From Bacillus sp. E(2018) (GTDB lineage Bacteria; Bacillota; Bacilli; Bacillales; Fictibacillaceae), in contig NZ_SCOL01000001.1 of assembly GCF_005503015.1 (NCBI RefSeq), forward strand, positions 1 to 64,000: a stretch of DNA of 64,000 nt, read 5' to 3'. Position numbers and translations under genes: made by a program. The notes under the pieces are model-generated. The model was not told the DNA's origin. It saw only the letters and a list, made by a program, of their open reading frames with translations, and ran no database searches. This document shows positions 18,901-27,323 of the stretch, piece by piece (positions within the stretch are counted from its first letter, which is position 1; every line of letters starts with the position of its first letter).

Positions 18901-19033
18901 TGATAGCGATAGAAATAATGCAAAACGTGCCATTCTTGAAAGAGTTCATGTGCTGACAAGAATTGAAACATGTAACGCATATTTAGATGCCATACGCACC
19001 TCAAACAAAATGAGAAAGGAAGTGATCATCTGA
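15941..19033 (+). CDS. carB: Carbamoyl phosphate synthase large subunit (arginine-specific)
   Basis: Makes carbamoyl phosphate from bicarbonate, ammonia and two ATP; 1030 aa. The two homologous synthetase halves are visible, each starting with GSGPI(V/R)IGQ (about residues 13 and 555). Each half has an ATP-grasp domain with EVNPR motifs. The C-terminal allosteric domain is short and divergent, as in arginine-specific Bacillus enzymes rather than the about 1070-aa pyrimidine types. It overlaps carA by eight bases and argF by one base. Confidence 0.95.
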   Translation: MPKQQDIKKVLVIGSGPIVIGQAAEFDYSGTQACKALKEEGIEVVLINNNPATIMTDNTFADVIYFEPLTVEYAEQIIQKEKPDGLLATVGGQTGLNLAMELHENGILAKHGVRLLGTDIDSIQKAEDRELFRSLMKQLGEPVPDSEIVTLIDEAVCFAEETGYPVIVRPAYTLGGFGGGIASTRESLITLVKQGLSASPINQCLIEKSIAGYKEVEYEVMRDKNGTCITVCNMENVDPVGVHTGDSVVVAPSQTLTDDEYQSLRKASLTIISALEIVGGCNIQFALHPDNSQYYLIEVNPRVSRSSALASKATGYPIAKIAAKLALGYNLHELKNPVTGTTFASFEPALDYVAVKMPRWPFDKFPHADRKLGTQMKATGEVMALERNMASAFQKAIRSLELKTNGMYLKELSALDEDTLFDFVVSADDRRFFVVMELLKRGITTDRIHELTQITPYFLSIFQEMVSMDNMLQKTSLEKVEKQQLQLAKKYGFSDQYLSEIWSVSELEVRNKRVEWDITPSYKMVDTCAAEFEATTTYFYSSWSGKSDRIPVSKKKVAVIGSGPIRIGQGVEFDYCCVHSAIALHACGYEAILINNNPETVSTDYEVSDSLYFEPLTFEDINHVLEFERISDVILQFGGQTSINLAKKLEEAGYSILGSPADTIDQMEDRDHFYQFLESLNIPKVPGFSAISEKEVKQYANKLGFPILLRPSYVIGGSGMKVLYSDSELTSYLNHEQVNYPVLIDTFLEGTEAEVDVLSDGTEVFIPGIFEHLEGTGVHSGDSLTVTPPQTLSSHVIDQIESYSKKIGLNISYKGLFNVQFAIQDECVYVIEVNPRASRTAPIMSKITNVNLVQKATQLLVGYSLKSLNLEQEHNGQPEVTVKAPVFSTIKLPGVTPVLSPMMLSTGEVIGTDVDFIEALTKALKGSTLQLADLWNVQGSIFVEGNLTEAASKAWEECGYTVLTSNDQTFEEWLKTDNKAIYMNFLNDSDRNNAKRAILERVHVLTRIETCNAYLDAIRTSNKMRKEVII

Positions 19034-19980
19034 TGTCTATCGTACACCCTCTTCGCCAAACGCAAACTAAGAAAGATTTCCTAACGTTGATGGATTGTTC
19101 TACATCTGAGATCATCGATTTATTGAACCTTGCGAAAGACTTAAAAAAACAAGGTCCATCTGCACCACCTTTGTTAAAAGGAAAAATTTTAGGAATGATT
19201 TTTGAGAAATCCTCAACACGTACTCGTGTTTCGTTCGAAGCTGCTATGCTGCAGCTCGGCGGTCATGCAATCCATCTGTCGACTCGCGATATTCAAATGG
19301 GTAGAGGAGAATCGATTTCAGATACAGCGAAAGTATTGTCCGGTTATCTAGATGCTCTAATGATTCGTACGTTTCATCAATCCACAGTTGAAGAGCTTGC
19401 GCATAGTGGATCTATTCCTGTAATTAACGGACTTACGGATGATTTTCATCCGTGTCAAATACTAGCGGATCTTCTTACGATCTTAGAATATAAAGGATCA
19501 TTCAAAGGGAAAAAGCTCGCTTATATTGGTGACGGAAACAATGTAGCGCACTCTTTAATGATCGGAGCTGCAAAAGTGGGGATGGATTGCACCATTATTT
19601 CACCTAAAAACTACGAACCAAAAGAAGAAATCGTTTCTTATGCAAAGGAAGTTGCGAAACAAAACGGCTCTGTTATCGAGGTAACTCATGAACCAGGTGC
19701 TGGTGTTAAAAATAGTGATGTTATTTATACGGATGTGTGGGCGAGTATGGGTCAAGAAGCGAAAGCGGAGGAACGTCTCGAACATTTTAAGGGTTATCAA
19801 GTGAATCGAGAGCTTGTGTCATATGCAAAGAGTGATTTTATTTTCATGCATTGTTTGCCTGCGCATCGAGAAGAAGAGGTAACGGCGGAGATTATTGATG
19901 GTCCTCATTCTGTTGTTTTTCACGAGGCGGAGAACCGTCTTCACGCACAAAAAGCACTGCTTGTTCGTTTGATGAGTTAA
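19033..19980 (+). CDS. argF: Ornithine carbamoyltransferase
   Basis: Combines carbamoyl phosphate and ornithine to citrulline; 315 aa. Signature motifs are present: SSTRTR (carbamoyl phosphate), DFHPCQ, and the catalytic Cys in HCLPAHR. The start overlaps the carB stop (TGATG) and has AAAGGAAG upstream. It is the last gene of the operon; argG and argH are not in the window. No clear hairpin of its own follows; truncated repeat copy C begins 27 bases after the stop. Confidence 0.95.
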   Translation: MSIVHPLRQTQTKKDFLTLMDCSTSEIIDLLNLAKDLKKQGPSAPPLLKGKILGMIFEKSSTRTRVSFEAAMLQLGGHAIHLSTRDIQMGRGESISDTAKVLSGYLDALMIRTFHQSTVEELAHSGSIPVINGLTDDFHPCQILADLLTILEYKGSFKGKKLAYIGDGNNVAHSLMIGAAKVGMDCTIISPKNYEPKEEIVSYAKEVAKQNGSVIEVTHEPGAGVKNSDVIYTDVWASMGQEAKAEERLEHFKGYQVNRELVSYAKSDFIFMHCLPAHREEEVTAEIIDGPHSVVFHEAENRLHAQKALLVRLMS

Positions 19981-20007
19981 GTATAATCGAGTGAAGATTA
20001 GTGAGTG

Positions 20008-20046
20008 GTTGATTTCCGTTTCAGGTGCTCCCTTTCCGGGGGGCAA
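20008..20046 (+). repeat. Dispersed palindromic repeat, copy C (truncated)
   Basis: Only the first 40 or so bases of the repeat are present (GTTGATTTCCGTTTCAGG, then CTTTCCGGGGGGC), most like copy A. It then breaks off into unrelated sequence leading to the yutI terminator. It is in the same orientation as copies A and B. Confidence 0.75.
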
Positions 20047-20063
20047 AGTTTTCAAAAAACAAC

Positions 20064-20099
20064 AAAAAAAAGAAGCCGCTCTCTATTGAGCGGCTTCTT
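20064..20099 (-). terminator. Terminator of yutI
   Basis: Perfect 11-bp stem AGAAGCCGCTC/GAGCGGCTTCT. On the minus strand it is followed by eight T. It could also end argF transcripts. Confidence 0.88.
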
Positions 20100-20107
20100 C
20101 GTTATCA

Positions 20108-20353
20108 TTAAAATACTTGTTCTAATTCAACAACACCAGGAACTTCTTCAAGAAGTGCACGTTCGATACCTGCTTTTAGTGTGATTGTTGAACTTGGGCA
20201 GCTACCACAAGCACCCATCAGGCGTACTTTTACTACACCTTCTTCAATATCCACTAATTCCACGTCTCCTCCATCACGAAGAAGGAACGGGCGCAATTTA
20301 TCAAGAACTTCTTCAACTTGTTCACGCATCTCTAAGTTTTGAGTTTCAGCCAT
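20108..20353 (-). CDS. yutI: YutI, NifU C-terminal domain (Nfu) Fe-S scaffold
   Basis: Small Nfu-type protein of 81 aa that can carry and transfer Fe-S clusters. The cluster-binding CX2C is in [10 protein letters not shown] (about residues 47-56), preceded by [10 protein letters not shown]. The ATG at 20353 is 11 bases after AAAGGAG; an upstream TTG (20362) would sit too close to that site. It is divergent from yuzD, as in B. subtilis, and close in role to YutM and LipA in this window. Confidence 0.92.
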   Translation of the reverse strand: MAETQNLEMREQVEEVLDKLRPFLLRDGGDVELVDIEEGVVKVRLMGACGSCPSSTITLKAGIERALLEEVPGVVELEQVF

Positions 20354-20511
20354 AATAATCAAGGCTCCTTTCTTAAAAAGAACTTACTCTTAGTATACGG
20401 GATATGGAATAAAAAATCCATGAGCAAGCATCATGATATTTGCTCCTTTTTCTTTTATGAAAAATAAGGTATGATGAAAGCAAATAAGCGCATACATTGA
20501 GGTGATTCTTC

Positions 20512-20835
20512 ATGAGTAACTCATTTAGTATTAAAGTATATGGAGCGGAACAAAAATGTGCCAGCTGTGTTCATCTTCCTTCAGCAAAAGAAACAGCTGA
20601 ATGGCTAGAGGCTGCAATCTCAAGAAAGTTTCCGAACTTATTGTTTAATGTTCTTTATATAGACATGGAAAATACGGAAAATGAGATCGATCAGGCATTT
20701 TCAGAAAGAATTGTTGAAGAAGACCTTTTTTATCCTGTCGTTGTGATAGATGGAGAGGTAGTAGCAGAAGGTAATCCAAATTTAAAAACGATCTATGCAA
20801 TTATAGAACAGAATGATTATGGCGCTGTAAGTTAA
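20512..20835 (+). CDS. yuzD: YuzD family thioredoxin-like protein (DUF1462)
   Basis: Protein of 107 aa with a thioredoxin-like pattern: a CX2C (KCASCVHLPS, about residues 16-19) after the first strand and FYPVVVIDGE before a GNPNLK turn. Function is not established. The Cys pair suggests redox or Fe-S related work near yutI, which is divergent from it. Short spacing to the terminator shows it is a single gene. Confidence 0.85.
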   Translation: MSNSFSIKVYGAEQKCASCVHLPSAKETAEWLEAAISRKFPNLLFNVLYIDMENTENEIDQAFSERIVEEDLFYPVVVIDGEVVAEGNPNLKTIYAIIEQNDYGAVS

Positions 20836-20850
20836 GCGCCTATTTTTTTT
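20820..20850 (+). terminator. Terminator of yuzD
   Basis: Stem GGCGCT/AGCGCC (20821-20826 with 20835-20840), followed by a T run. It overlaps the yuzD stop codon. Confidence 0.8.
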
Positions 20851-20924
20851 ATTTTGGGTTTGTACACACGCCTTGAACTTCTCTTAAGAATAAGATGTAT
20901 AGAGAAAAAAGGAGGCAAATTGTA

Positions 20925-21239
20925 TTGTTGAACCCTTTAAAAGGTAAAAGTCATAAAGATGAGTCATCCTCATTTGCGGGACATCATCACCATCACCATC
21001 ATTATCATGATCTTTGTCTCGAGTACATGGGGCAGAAGGTTACGATCGAACTGAATGATGGGAATGTATATCACGGTCAATTGCATAGCTATGATCAGGA
21101 TAACATGTATATGATCATGCCTGGCGAGAACGCCGACCGTAATAGCCGTATCATTTTTGTCGGGCCGTTTTTTCCTGGCTTCGGAGTTTTTGGTTTTCCT
21201 TTTTACCGCATTCGTAGATTCCGTCCTTATTATTGGTAA
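20925..21239 (+). CDS. His-rich small protein with Sm-like domain
   Basis: Protein of about 104 aa, not recognised by name. A run of seven His then Tyr-His (about residues 20-28) precedes a short Sm/LSM-like segment (GQKVTIELNDGNVYHGQL). A hydrophobic Gly/Phe stretch and the C-terminus RRFRPYYW follow. I take the TTG at 20925, nine bases after AAAAAAGGAGG; the ATG at 20895 lies upstream of that site. The His cluster suggests binding of Ni, Zn or Cu, which is inference. Confidence 0.72.
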   Translation: MLNPLKGKSHKDESSSFAGHHHHHHHYHDLCLEYMGQKVTIELNDGNVYHGQLHSYDQDNMYMIMPGENADRNSRIIFVGPFFPGFGVFGFPFYRIRRFRPYYW

Positions 21240-21247
21240 GAATACAG

Positions 21248-21279
21248 AAAAAGGCCCATGCAGCTGCATGGGTCTTTTC
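21248..21279. terminator. Bidirectional terminator before yutJ
   Basis: Stem AGGCCCATGCAG/CTGCATGGGTCT with T runs on both sides, between the converging His-rich gene and yutJ. Confidence 0.85.
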
Positions 21280-22344
21280 TTATACTTGATATTTATACAA
21301 CCATAGAATTCCTGATTTTAATAAGCGTGGCACTCTACCGATAAGAGCAGTGCTACCCATCGTACCAAATCCGCTCTTCTTACCAAGAGAACCCATAACC
21401 CCTTTAAGTTTGATTTCGTTCATCTCAGGAAGAGGTTGATCGTTCCAACGAGCTAAAAGAACTTGTGAAATCTGTTCTGCTTGTTCCTCAGCTAATTGTG
21501 CACTTGGTGCATAAGGGAGGCTCGCGCAATCTCCAACTACATAAACATGCTCTTCAGTTGGAAGGTGATGATGTTCAGTAAGAACGACACGTCCTTGACT
21601 GTCTTTTTCAACGTCCAAATCACGAACAATTCGGCTAGGCTGTATCCCTGCCGTCCAAACGATAGCATCACACTCTACCTTTTCGTCGTGATTATAAAGA
21701 GCACCCTCTTCAACTTTTGTAACATTAGAATTATTGATTACTTCAACTCCATGTTCAATAAACCAGTTTTGTACATAGTTGCTTAGTCTCTTTTTATAAG
21801 CGGAGAGAATCATATCGCCACGATCAAAGAGTTTGATGGTAAGATCTGGACGGCTCTCACGAAGTTCAGAGGCTAACTCTACACCAGATAGACCGGCACC
21901 TACTACTGCAACAACTGCATTAGCATGTAAGTTGTTTAGAATTTGATATGTTTGACGAGACTTATCAATGGTCTGAATGCTAAGCGTAAATTGGTCAGCA
22001 CCAGGAACATTATGATATTTGTCTTCGCAACCTAAGCCGATAACTAAATCATCATATGATACTGCATCTTGGTCTTTTAATAGAACTTTCTTTTCTTTTA
22101 CATCAATGGCCGTAACTTCGCCGTATTTAATATTCAGGCGAGGGTGGTCTGGAAAGGTAACACGTACATGATGGTCAGATATCGTACCCGCAGCAAGTGC
22201 ATAATATTCAGTCTTTAAACAATGATAAGGTACACGATCAATAAGCGTAAGCTGAATGTTTTCAGGGAGGTCTGAGGAATTAAGAAGTCTCTTTAACACA
22301 CGCATATTTCCATATCCTCCGCCAAGTAAAACAAGGTGTTTCAT
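21280..22344 (-). CDS. yutJ: YutJ, NDH-2-like FAD/NAD(P)H oxidoreductase
   Basis: Type II NADH dehydrogenase-like flavoprotein of 354 aa. The FAD motif is LLGGGYGNMR at the N-terminus, the NAD(P) motif is VVGAGLSGVELASEL (about residue 150), and the second FAD segment is VYVVGDCASLPYAPSAQLA. It lacks transmembrane helices and would attach to the membrane by its C-terminal helix. It may pass electrons to menaquinone, but YutJ has not been assigned a role for certain. A second member, YumB, is at 32034. The start follows AAAAGGGG. Confidence 0.85.
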   Translation of the reverse strand: MKHLVLLGGGYGNMRVLKRLLNSSDLPENIQLTLIDRVPYHCLKTEYYALAAGTISDHHVRVTFPDHPRLNIKYGEVTAIDVKEKKVLLKDQDAVSYDDLVIGLGCEDKYHNVPGADQFTLSIQTIDKSRQTYQILNNLHANAVVAVVGAGLSGVELASELRESRPDLTIKLFDRGDMILSAYKKRLSNYVQNWFIEHGVEVINNSNVTKVEEGALYNHDEKVECDAIVWTAGIQPSRIVRDLDVEKDSQGRVVLTEHHHLPTEEHVYVVGDCASLPYAPSAQLAEEQAEQISQVLLARWNDQPLPEMNEIKLKGVMGSLGKKSGFGTMGSTALIGRVPRLLKSGILWLYKYQV

Positions 22345-22581
22345 TTGTCATTTCCCCTTTTCTTTCAAGACAATTCTTATCTGTTTTTAGAATGCTTTAT
22401 ATAAGTAAATAACCTTAACTCGAAATAAGTAAACGATTACACGTTTTTGACATGTTTAAGTATAGCACTTTGCAACAATTTCACAACTCTTTTATGGAAA
22501 AAACACAGGAAGAATGAGTGTTTACATTGACTACAACTATAGAAACCGTTAGGATGGATTCATCAAGAGGTGAAGAAATTA

Positions 22582-22818
22582 ATGAGACCGATTATAGAGT
22601 TTTGTGTAAGTAATTTAGCGAGTGGCGCACAAAAAGCGCTCGAAGAACTTGAAAAAGACTACGATCTTGATGTCATTGAGTATGGGTGTCTTGGCTATTG
22701 TGGACACTGTGCAAAATCGATGTTTGCTCTTGTAAACGGAGATATCGTTCATGGAGAAACATCAGATGAACTTGTTAAAAATATTTACACTCATATAGAA
22801 GAAAACGGAATGTTTTAA
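22582..22818 (+). CDS. yuzB: YuzB family protein (DUF1450)
   Basis: Protein of 78 aa, the same length as B. subtilis YuzB. It has [12 protein letters not shown] at the N-terminus and a Cys cluster [10 protein letters not shown] (about residues 35-44), with the family C-terminus [12 protein letters not shown]. The Cys pattern suggests a metal or Fe-S site, unproved. I use the ATG at 22582, about 11 bases after AGAGGTG. It lies opposite yutJ. Confidence 0.88.
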   Translation: MRPIIEFCVSNLASGAQKALEELEKDYDLDVIEYGCLGYCGHCAKSMFALVNGDIVHGETSDELVKNIYTHIEENGMF

Positions 22819-22854
22819 GAAGCAGCTATTCGAAAATTGGATAGCTGCTTTTTC
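22819..22854 (+). terminator. Terminator of yuzB
   Basis: Stem AAGCAGCTAT/ATAGCTGCTT followed by T residues, just after the stop. Confidence 0.85.
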
Positions 22855-22983
22855 ATGGATAAGCACCGCTAGATTGGGAAAAATATCTAGCATATAATTT
22901 TTAGAAAAACGATTGCTTTTTTGTCGAAATTTGTTACATTAGAAAAGGGTCAGTCATTGGATGTCTGACAACTAACGTGCTAA

Positions 22984-22999
22984 TAGTAAGCGTTTTCTT
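22984..22999 (+). promoter_or_regulatory. cre-like site before yutK
   Basis: TAGTAAGCGTTTTCTT fits the CcpA cre consensus WTGNAANCGNWNNCWW with one mismatch (second base). It lies 27 bases before the yutK start, downstream of the likely promoter, where CcpA binding would repress. Confidence 0.45.
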
Positions 23000-23025
23000 C
23001 CAAATTACAAAAGGGGTGTACGAAT

Positions 23026-24240
23026 ATGCAAATTTTATGGGGATTAGGTGGTATGCTCGTTCTTCTTGTAATCGCATTCTTACTTTCTCAAAATAAGAAA
23101 GCGATTAACTGGAGAACAGTAATAGGTGCACTAGCAATTCAAGTTGCTTTTGCATTGATCGTTCTTAAATGGGATGCTGGAAAACAAGCATTGCAAGGCG
23201 TCTCGCAAAAAGTTTCAAACGTTGTTGCTTACGCGAACGAAGGGATTACTTTCTTGTTTGGAAGTATGATTCCAGCAGAAGGAAAAGGGTTTATCTTTGC
23301 GTTTCAAGTGTTAACCGTTATCATTTTCTTCTCTTCTCTAATTTCAGTTCTTTACTATCTAGGTATCATGCAATGGGTGGTAAAAATCTTAGGGGGAGCA
23401 TTATCTAAGTTATTAAAAACAAGTAAAGCAGAATCAATGAGTGCTACTGCAAATATTTTCTTAGGTCAGACAGAAGCACCTCTCGTTATTCGTCCATATA
23501 TGAACCGCCTTACTCAATCTGAACTTTTTGCTGTTATGGTAGGTGGACTAGCATCCGTAGCAGGTTCAGTATTGATTGGTTATTATCTATTAGGTGTACC
23601 ATTGGAATACTTAATCGCAGCAAGCTTTATGTGTGCTCCAGCAGGACTTGCAATCGCTAAGATCATTGTTCCTGAAACAGAAGAGCCTGAAACAATGGGT
23701 GAGATCAAATTAGAACGTGACAAAGATACAGTAAACGTTATCGATGCTGCAGCAAAAGGTGCTGGAGATGGACTTCAAATCGCACTTAACGTTGGAGCAA
23801 TGTTACTAGCTTTCATCGCACTTATCGCTCTAGTAAACGGTATCCTTGGCGGTATCGGTGGCTGGTTCGGTTATGAGATCACATTACAACAAATTTTAGG
23901 TTATCTTTTTGCTCCAATCGCATTTATTATTGGGGTACCTTGGGAAGAAGCAGTTAAAGCTGGTACGTTTATCGGTCAGAAGATCGTGTTGAACGAGTTC
24001 GTTGCTTATTCTTCATTCGCACCTCAAATTCCAGACTTAATGCCGAAAACGGTAGCGGTGGTAAGTTTCGCACTTTGTGGTTTCGCGAACCTTTCATCGA
24101 TCGCAATCCTTTTAGGTGGTCTTGGAGCAATGGCGCCTAGCCGTCGTCCAGATATCGCAAGACTTGGAATGCGCGCTGTAATCGCAGCTACAATTGCTAA
24201 CTTACTAAGCGGTGCAATCGCAGGTATGTTCATTTTATAA
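23026..24240 (+). CDS. yutK: YutK, NupC-family concentrative nucleoside transporter
   Basis: Integral membrane protein of 404 aa with about nine or ten hydrophobic segments. The family signature is visible in [12 protein letters not shown] (about residue 143) and further on in [23 protein letters not shown] transporters import nucleosides with protons or sodium. The N-terminal helix runs [20 protein letters not shown] is AAAGGGGTG. I looked for a purine riboswitch upstream and saw none; an inverted repeat GTCAG/CTGAC (22949-22969) and a cre-like site lie in the leader. Confidence 0.9.
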   Translation: MQILWGLGGMLVLLVIAFLLSQNKKAINWRTVIGALAIQVAFALIVLKWDAGKQALQGVSQKVSNVVAYANEGITFLFGSMIPAEGKGFIFAFQVLTVIIFFSSLISVLYYLGIMQWVVKILGGALSKLLKTSKAESMSATANIFLGQTEAPLVIRPYMNRLTQSELFAVMVGGLASVAGSVLIGYYLLGVPLEYLIAASFMCAPAGLAIAKIIVPETEEPETMGEIKLERDKDTVNVIDAAAKGAGDGLQIALNVGAMLLAFIALIALVNGILGGIGGWFGYEITLQQILGYLFAPIAFIIGVPWEEAVKAGTFIGQKIVLNEFVAYSSFAPQIPDLMPKTVAVVSFALCGFANLSSIAILLGGLGAMAPSRRPDIARLGMRAVIAATIANLLSGAIAGMFIL

Positions 24241-24255
24241 GAATGGTTTCATTAA

Positions 24256-24290
24256 AAGATGCTCAAGCTGATGCTTGAGCATCTTGTTTT
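24256..24290 (+). terminator. Terminator of yutK
   Basis: Stem AAGATGCTCAAGC/GCTTGAGCATCTT with loop TGAT, followed by a T-rich run. Confidence 0.85.
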
Positions 24291-24389
24291 GTTAGGGAGG
24301 CTTCTAAGAAGACAGCGTGGTGCGTAGTGTAAAATTCTCTGTCATACACTTGGGACATAGTTCTTGAATCATACCATCTGGGTATCTTC

Positions 24390-24475
24390 ATCTCTAATTA
24401 AGTCTAAGCAAACAAAATTGGGTCGAAATAAGACTTAATTAAGTCGTAACGAAGATCAATTAAGTCTAAATTCTA
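24390..24475. repeat. Cluster of AATTAAGTC direct and inverted copies
   Basis: The gap between yutK and ribU (about 300 bases) has no gene. It holds AATTAAGTCTAA twice, flanking a perfect 14-bp palindrome GACTTAATTAAGTC (24432-24445). Function unknown; it could be an operator cluster or a decayed repeat. Confidence 0.5.
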
Positions 24476-24551
24476 AAATAAAGGCCATTCGCTAAATTTC
24501 GACAACCGATCTAACCACCAGTCCAGCATAATACCCCTATCATGAACAATA

Positions 24552-24588
24552 ATAAAACCGCAGTGGGAATCATCCCCTGCGGTTTTAT
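24552..24588 (-). terminator. Terminator of ribU
   Basis: Stem AAAACCGCAG/CTGCGGTTTT (24554-24563 with 24577-24586). On the minus strand it is followed by a T-rich run. Confidence 0.85.
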
Positions 24589-24591
24589 CTA

Positions 24592-25170
24592 TTAAGCCTG
24601 TTGAGCGATCTGTTTCATCACCCATGGCTGCATTCGGTTGTATAATGCTACGAATAACAGTGTAATGATCGTACCTTTTATCAAGTTAAACGGTGTTATA
24701 CCTTTTAATATAAGATCAAGCATCATCTGGCTAGACATCGGATCAGCACCAAGGAACCACGTATAGGCTGGTAAGATGATCAGGTAGTTGAGCAGCCCCA
24801 TCATAAATGTCATCAAAACCGTTCCTAAGATCAAGCCCGCTGAAAGACGTTTAACAGAATTCTTTTTGCGGAATAAGTAGGATACTGGAAGAATGAAAAG
24901 AATACCGGCCACAAAGTTTGCTATTTGACCAACTGGTACTCCTGTAAAGCTCCCTACAATTCCGTAGTGTAGAACATTTTTTATGGCTTCTACCATAATA
25001 CCTGCCGCTGGTCCGAAAATGATTGCGGCTAGAAGTGCAGGCACCTCACTAAAGTCAATCTTTAAGAATGGAGGTAACCCTGGGAACGGAAAGTCGAGCA
25101 TCATCAGCACATAAGCAATCGTACTAAGCATCGATACCGCTACCATTTGTTTAATCTTTCCCTTTTGCAT
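24592..25170 (-). CDS. ribU: RibU, riboflavin ECF transporter S component
   Basis: Membrane substrate-binding subunit of an energy-coupling factor transporter for riboflavin; 192 aa with about six hydrophobic segments. The region from FPGLPPFLKIDFSEVPAL through GPAAGIMVEAIKNVLHY is characteristic of RibU. The energising EcfA/EcfT genes are not near, as usual for group II transporters. The ATG at 25170 follows GAGGAGAG; a longer frame to 25200 includes that site. The FMN riboswitch upstream confirms the substrate. Confidence 0.93.
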   Translation of the reverse strand: MQKGKIKQMVAVSMLSTIAYVLMMLDFPFPGLPPFLKIDFSEVPALLAAIIFGPAAGIMVEAIKNVLHYGIVGSFTGVPVGQIANFVAGILFILPVSYLFRKKNSVKRLSAGLILGTVLMTFMMGLLNYLIILPAYTWFLGADPMSSQMMLDLILKGITPFNLIKGTIITLLFVALYNRMQPWVMKQIAQQA

Positions 25171-25237
25171 TGAAATCTCTCCTCTTTTGTGTTGCGCCAT
25201 CTCATGATTTCGAATGCAGCACAGCCTGAATCACACA

Positions 25238-25275
25238 AAAATAAAAAATCCTTAGTCAGTTAATGAGACTAAGGG
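25238..25275 (-). terminator. Leader terminator in the FMN riboswitch expression platform
   Basis: On the minus strand CCTTAGTC/GACTAAGG (pairing 25250-25257 with 25267-25274) is followed by ATTTTTTATTTTT. It lies between the aptamer and the ribU start, so FMN probably causes premature termination. Confidence 0.8.
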
Positions 25276-25366
25276 AGTTTGTAAGTATGATAAACAGCAT
25301 GTAAAAGATGCACAAATGGCATGCTTAAACAAAGGGTTCTGATTAGAGTTGAACCGCTGTACCTAC

Positions 25367-25504
25367 ATCTTCTCCCATCCAGACTATACTGTCGGCTCTG
25401 GAATTACACCAGATCAGCAAAAAAGAAAACTTTTTCGCTCACGGGCTGATGAAGAGGGAATCTTCAAATACCGCCGGTCGGGAATTTCACCCTGCCCCGA
25501 AGAT
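25367..25504 (-). promoter_or_regulatory. FMN riboswitch (RFN element) controlling ribU
   Basis: Read on the minus strand, the conserved RFN blocks appear in order: ATCTTCGGGGCAGGGTGAAA, then TTCCCGACCGGCGG, AGCCCGTGAGCG, GATCTGGTGTAATTCCAGAG, and CCGACAGTATAGTCTGGATG. The closing P1 stem is ATCTTC/GAAGAT. The aptamer precedes a terminator and then ribU. Confidence 0.96.
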
Positions 25505-25607
25505 GGATCGCTATTGTATTTTGTTACATCACCTATTATACTTTAAAAAATGTAAGTTGTGAACGAATATGCAACAACCATACCTTCCAAATAGAGGATG
25601 AACCGAT

Positions 25608-25850
25608 ATGAAGTTGACTTTTGAATATACATGGCCATATGAAAGAATGATGAAAGATATTTATATTTCGGAGTGTCCGTTCTGCCAACAAGACAATGTT
25701 TTGACTTCTTTTAAAGAAGAACAACTAAATCTTGCTCAAGAAGGGATCAAACAGATTTTGATCATGCCTTGCTGTCACGGCAAGTTAACGATACGGAACG
25801 CAGACGATGACTATTTTTATACAGATGAAAAATTGAGAGGTCAATCATAA
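25608..25850 (+). CDS. Hypothetical Cys-rich small protein upstream of dapF
   Basis: Protein of 80 aa, not recognised. It carries a CPFC pair (about residues 23-26) and a CCH (about residues 55-57), a spacing that could bind zinc. It has an N-terminal aromatic segment FEYTWPY and an acidic C-terminus. The start at 25608 is 14 bases after AGAGGATG, a moderate site. It ends 15 bases before dapF, so the two are probably co-transcribed. Confidence 0.7.
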   Translation: MKLTFEYTWPYERMMKDIYISECPFCQQDNVLTSFKEEQLNLAQEGIKQILIMPCCHGKLTIRNADDDYFYTDEKLRGQS

Positions 25851-25865
25851 GGAGCAGGGTTAAAA

Positions 25866-26735
25866 GTGAGGGATACTTTAAAATTCACAAAGATGCATGG
25901 ATTAGGAAATAACTACATCTATATAAACATGTTTGAAGAGTCGATTGATGAAGCTGATCTGCCGAGATTAGCAGAGGAAGTCTCAAATCCTTACACGGGC
26001 ATTGGATCAGATGGAATGATTCTAATCTGTCCAAGCGAATTAGCGCCAGTTAAAATGAGAATCTTTAATAATGATGGTTCTGAAGCTAAAAACTGCGGTA
26101 ACGGACTTCGATGTGTAGCCAAATATGCGTACGAAAACAGATTAGTAACAGAAACCGAATTTCAGATTGAAACACTAGGTGGTTTAGTAACTGCAAAAGT
26201 AACAATAGATAACAACAATAAAGTATCACTCGTTACGGTTAATATGGGTAACCCCATCCTTCGACCTCAACAAATTCCTGTGACGGGATTTGACCACCTC
26301 CAACAAGTGGTGAATGAGGAAGTATCTTTTGATGGGACACCTTTAAGACTAACTGCTGTTTCAATGGGAAATCCACATGCCGTTTTCTTTGTGGATAACA
26401 TTGAGAAAGCGCCTCTGCATTCGTTAGGGCCAATCATCGAAAAAGACTCGATGTTTCCTGATTGGGTAAACGCAGAGTTTGTTGAAGTGGTTTCTGAAAG
26501 TGAAATGCACTTTAGGGTTTGGGAAAGAGGATCAGGTATTACACAAGCATGTGGTACTGGAGCATGTGCAGCTGCTGTAGCGGCGGTCTTAAACGGGAGA
26601 GCAGAAAAAAATACAGACATTATTGTTCATTTAGCAGGGGGTGATCTTATCATTAACTGGAAAGATGATGGAGATGTTTGGATGACCGGTCCAGCTGAAA
26701 TAATCTGTACGGGTGAATATCATAATAATAGGTAG
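25866..26735 (+). CDS. dapF: Diaminopimelate epimerase
   Basis: Converts LL- to meso-diaminopimelate for lysine and peptidoglycan synthesis; cytosolic, 289 aa. The two catalytic Cys are in [13 protein letters not shown] and [12 protein letters not shown]. The N-terminal [13 protein letters not shown] and substrate loop GSGIT are present. The start is a GTG at 25866, with AAGGAG about 12 bases upstream. B. subtilis YutL/DapF occupies the same neighbourhood. Confidence 0.95.
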   Translation: MRDTLKFTKMHGLGNNYIYINMFEESIDEADLPRLAEEVSNPYTGIGSDGMILICPSELAPVKMRIFNNDGSEAKNCGNGLRCVAKYAYENRLVTETEFQIETLGGLVTAKVTIDNNNKVSLVTVNMGNPILRPQQIPVTGFDHLQQVVNEEVSFDGTPLRLTAVSMGNPHAVFFVDNIEKAPLHSLGPIIEKDSMFPDWVNAEFVEVVSESEMHFRVWERGSGITQACGTGACAAAVAAVLNGRAEKNTDIIVHLAGGDLIINWKDDGDVWMTGPAEIICTGEYHNNR

Positions 26736-26766
26736 AGGGTGCAGACGATGGGTCTGCACTTACCCA

Positions 26767-26798
26767 AAAAAAGAAAGCAGAGATGCTTTCTTTTTTTA
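26767..26798. terminator. Terminator between dapF and the HxlR gene
   Basis: Stem AAAGAAAGCA/TGCTTTCTTT with a 4-base loop and T or A runs on each side, usable by both converging genes. A second hairpin GTGCAGAC/GTCTGCAC (26739-26759) precedes it without a T run. Confidence 0.8.
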
Positions 26799-27176
26799 AT
26801 CCTTAACTTCAGCCTGCTCTCGATGATGGACGATTTTCTCCGTATGTTCAATTCCCCATTGAAGCATGGATTTAATAATAGGGATCAGTGTTTCACCAAA
26901 CGAAGTTAGAGAATATTCTACTTTGGGGGGGACTTGTTTATATACTTCTCGGTGTATGATCCCATCACGCTCTAATTCACGTAACTGCAGGGTAAGCATT
27001 CGCTGTGTAATTCCAGGAACGAGACGTTTTAGTTCATTAAAACGTATCTCTCCATCAATCAAATGATACAAAATAACGCTTTTCCACTTACCACCGATAA
27101 TATCAAGAGTTGCTTCGACTGGACATGAATAGCCGTGAGATTGCCAACTGGAAAGGTCGAATTGCTGATTATTCAT
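26796..27176 (-). CDS. HxlR-family transcriptional regulator
   Basis: Winged-helix regulator of 126 aa. Typical landmarks are [22 protein letters not shown] (Cys at about residue 18), [18 protein letters not shown] and [10 protein letters not shown]. The conserved Cys before the first helix is the redox or electrophile-sensing site in relatives such as YodB and HypR. It is divergent from a nitroreductase gene, the usual target of this family. A perfect 20-bp palindrome lies just before its own start, suggesting autoregulation. The RBS is AAAGGAG. Confidence 0.88.
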   Translation of the reverse strand: MNNQQFDLSSWQSHGYSCPVEATLDIIGGKWKSVILYHLIDGEIRFNELKRLVPGITQRMLTLQLRELERDGIIHREVYKQVPPKVEYSLTSFGETLIPIIKSMLQWGIEHTEKIVHHREQAEVKD

Positions 27177-27189
27177 AGAAATACTCCTT

Positions 27190-27209
27190 TAGTATAAAAA
27201 ATGATACTA
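27190..27209. promoter_or_regulatory. Palindromic operator candidate for the HxlR regulator
   Basis: TAGTAT-N8-ATACTA is a perfect 6-8-6 inverted repeat in the divergent intergenic region, 14 bases before the regulator start. YodB-type operators in B. subtilis are AT-rich palindromes of similar form. Confidence 0.55.
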
Positions 27210-27323
27210 TGACACAAAAATGTGCGTACTTTTCATTTTAGTTATTACTCTTATAATATAACTTGCAGGGTAACAAAACAACTTAATTACATTCATCAAT
27301 ATTGAAGGAGAGATAAATTCACC

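Noticed and set aside
22855..23025. Purine riboswitch before the nucleoside transporter yutK
   Set aside because: The conserved aptamer loops are not present; only an inverted repeat and a cre-like site are seen.
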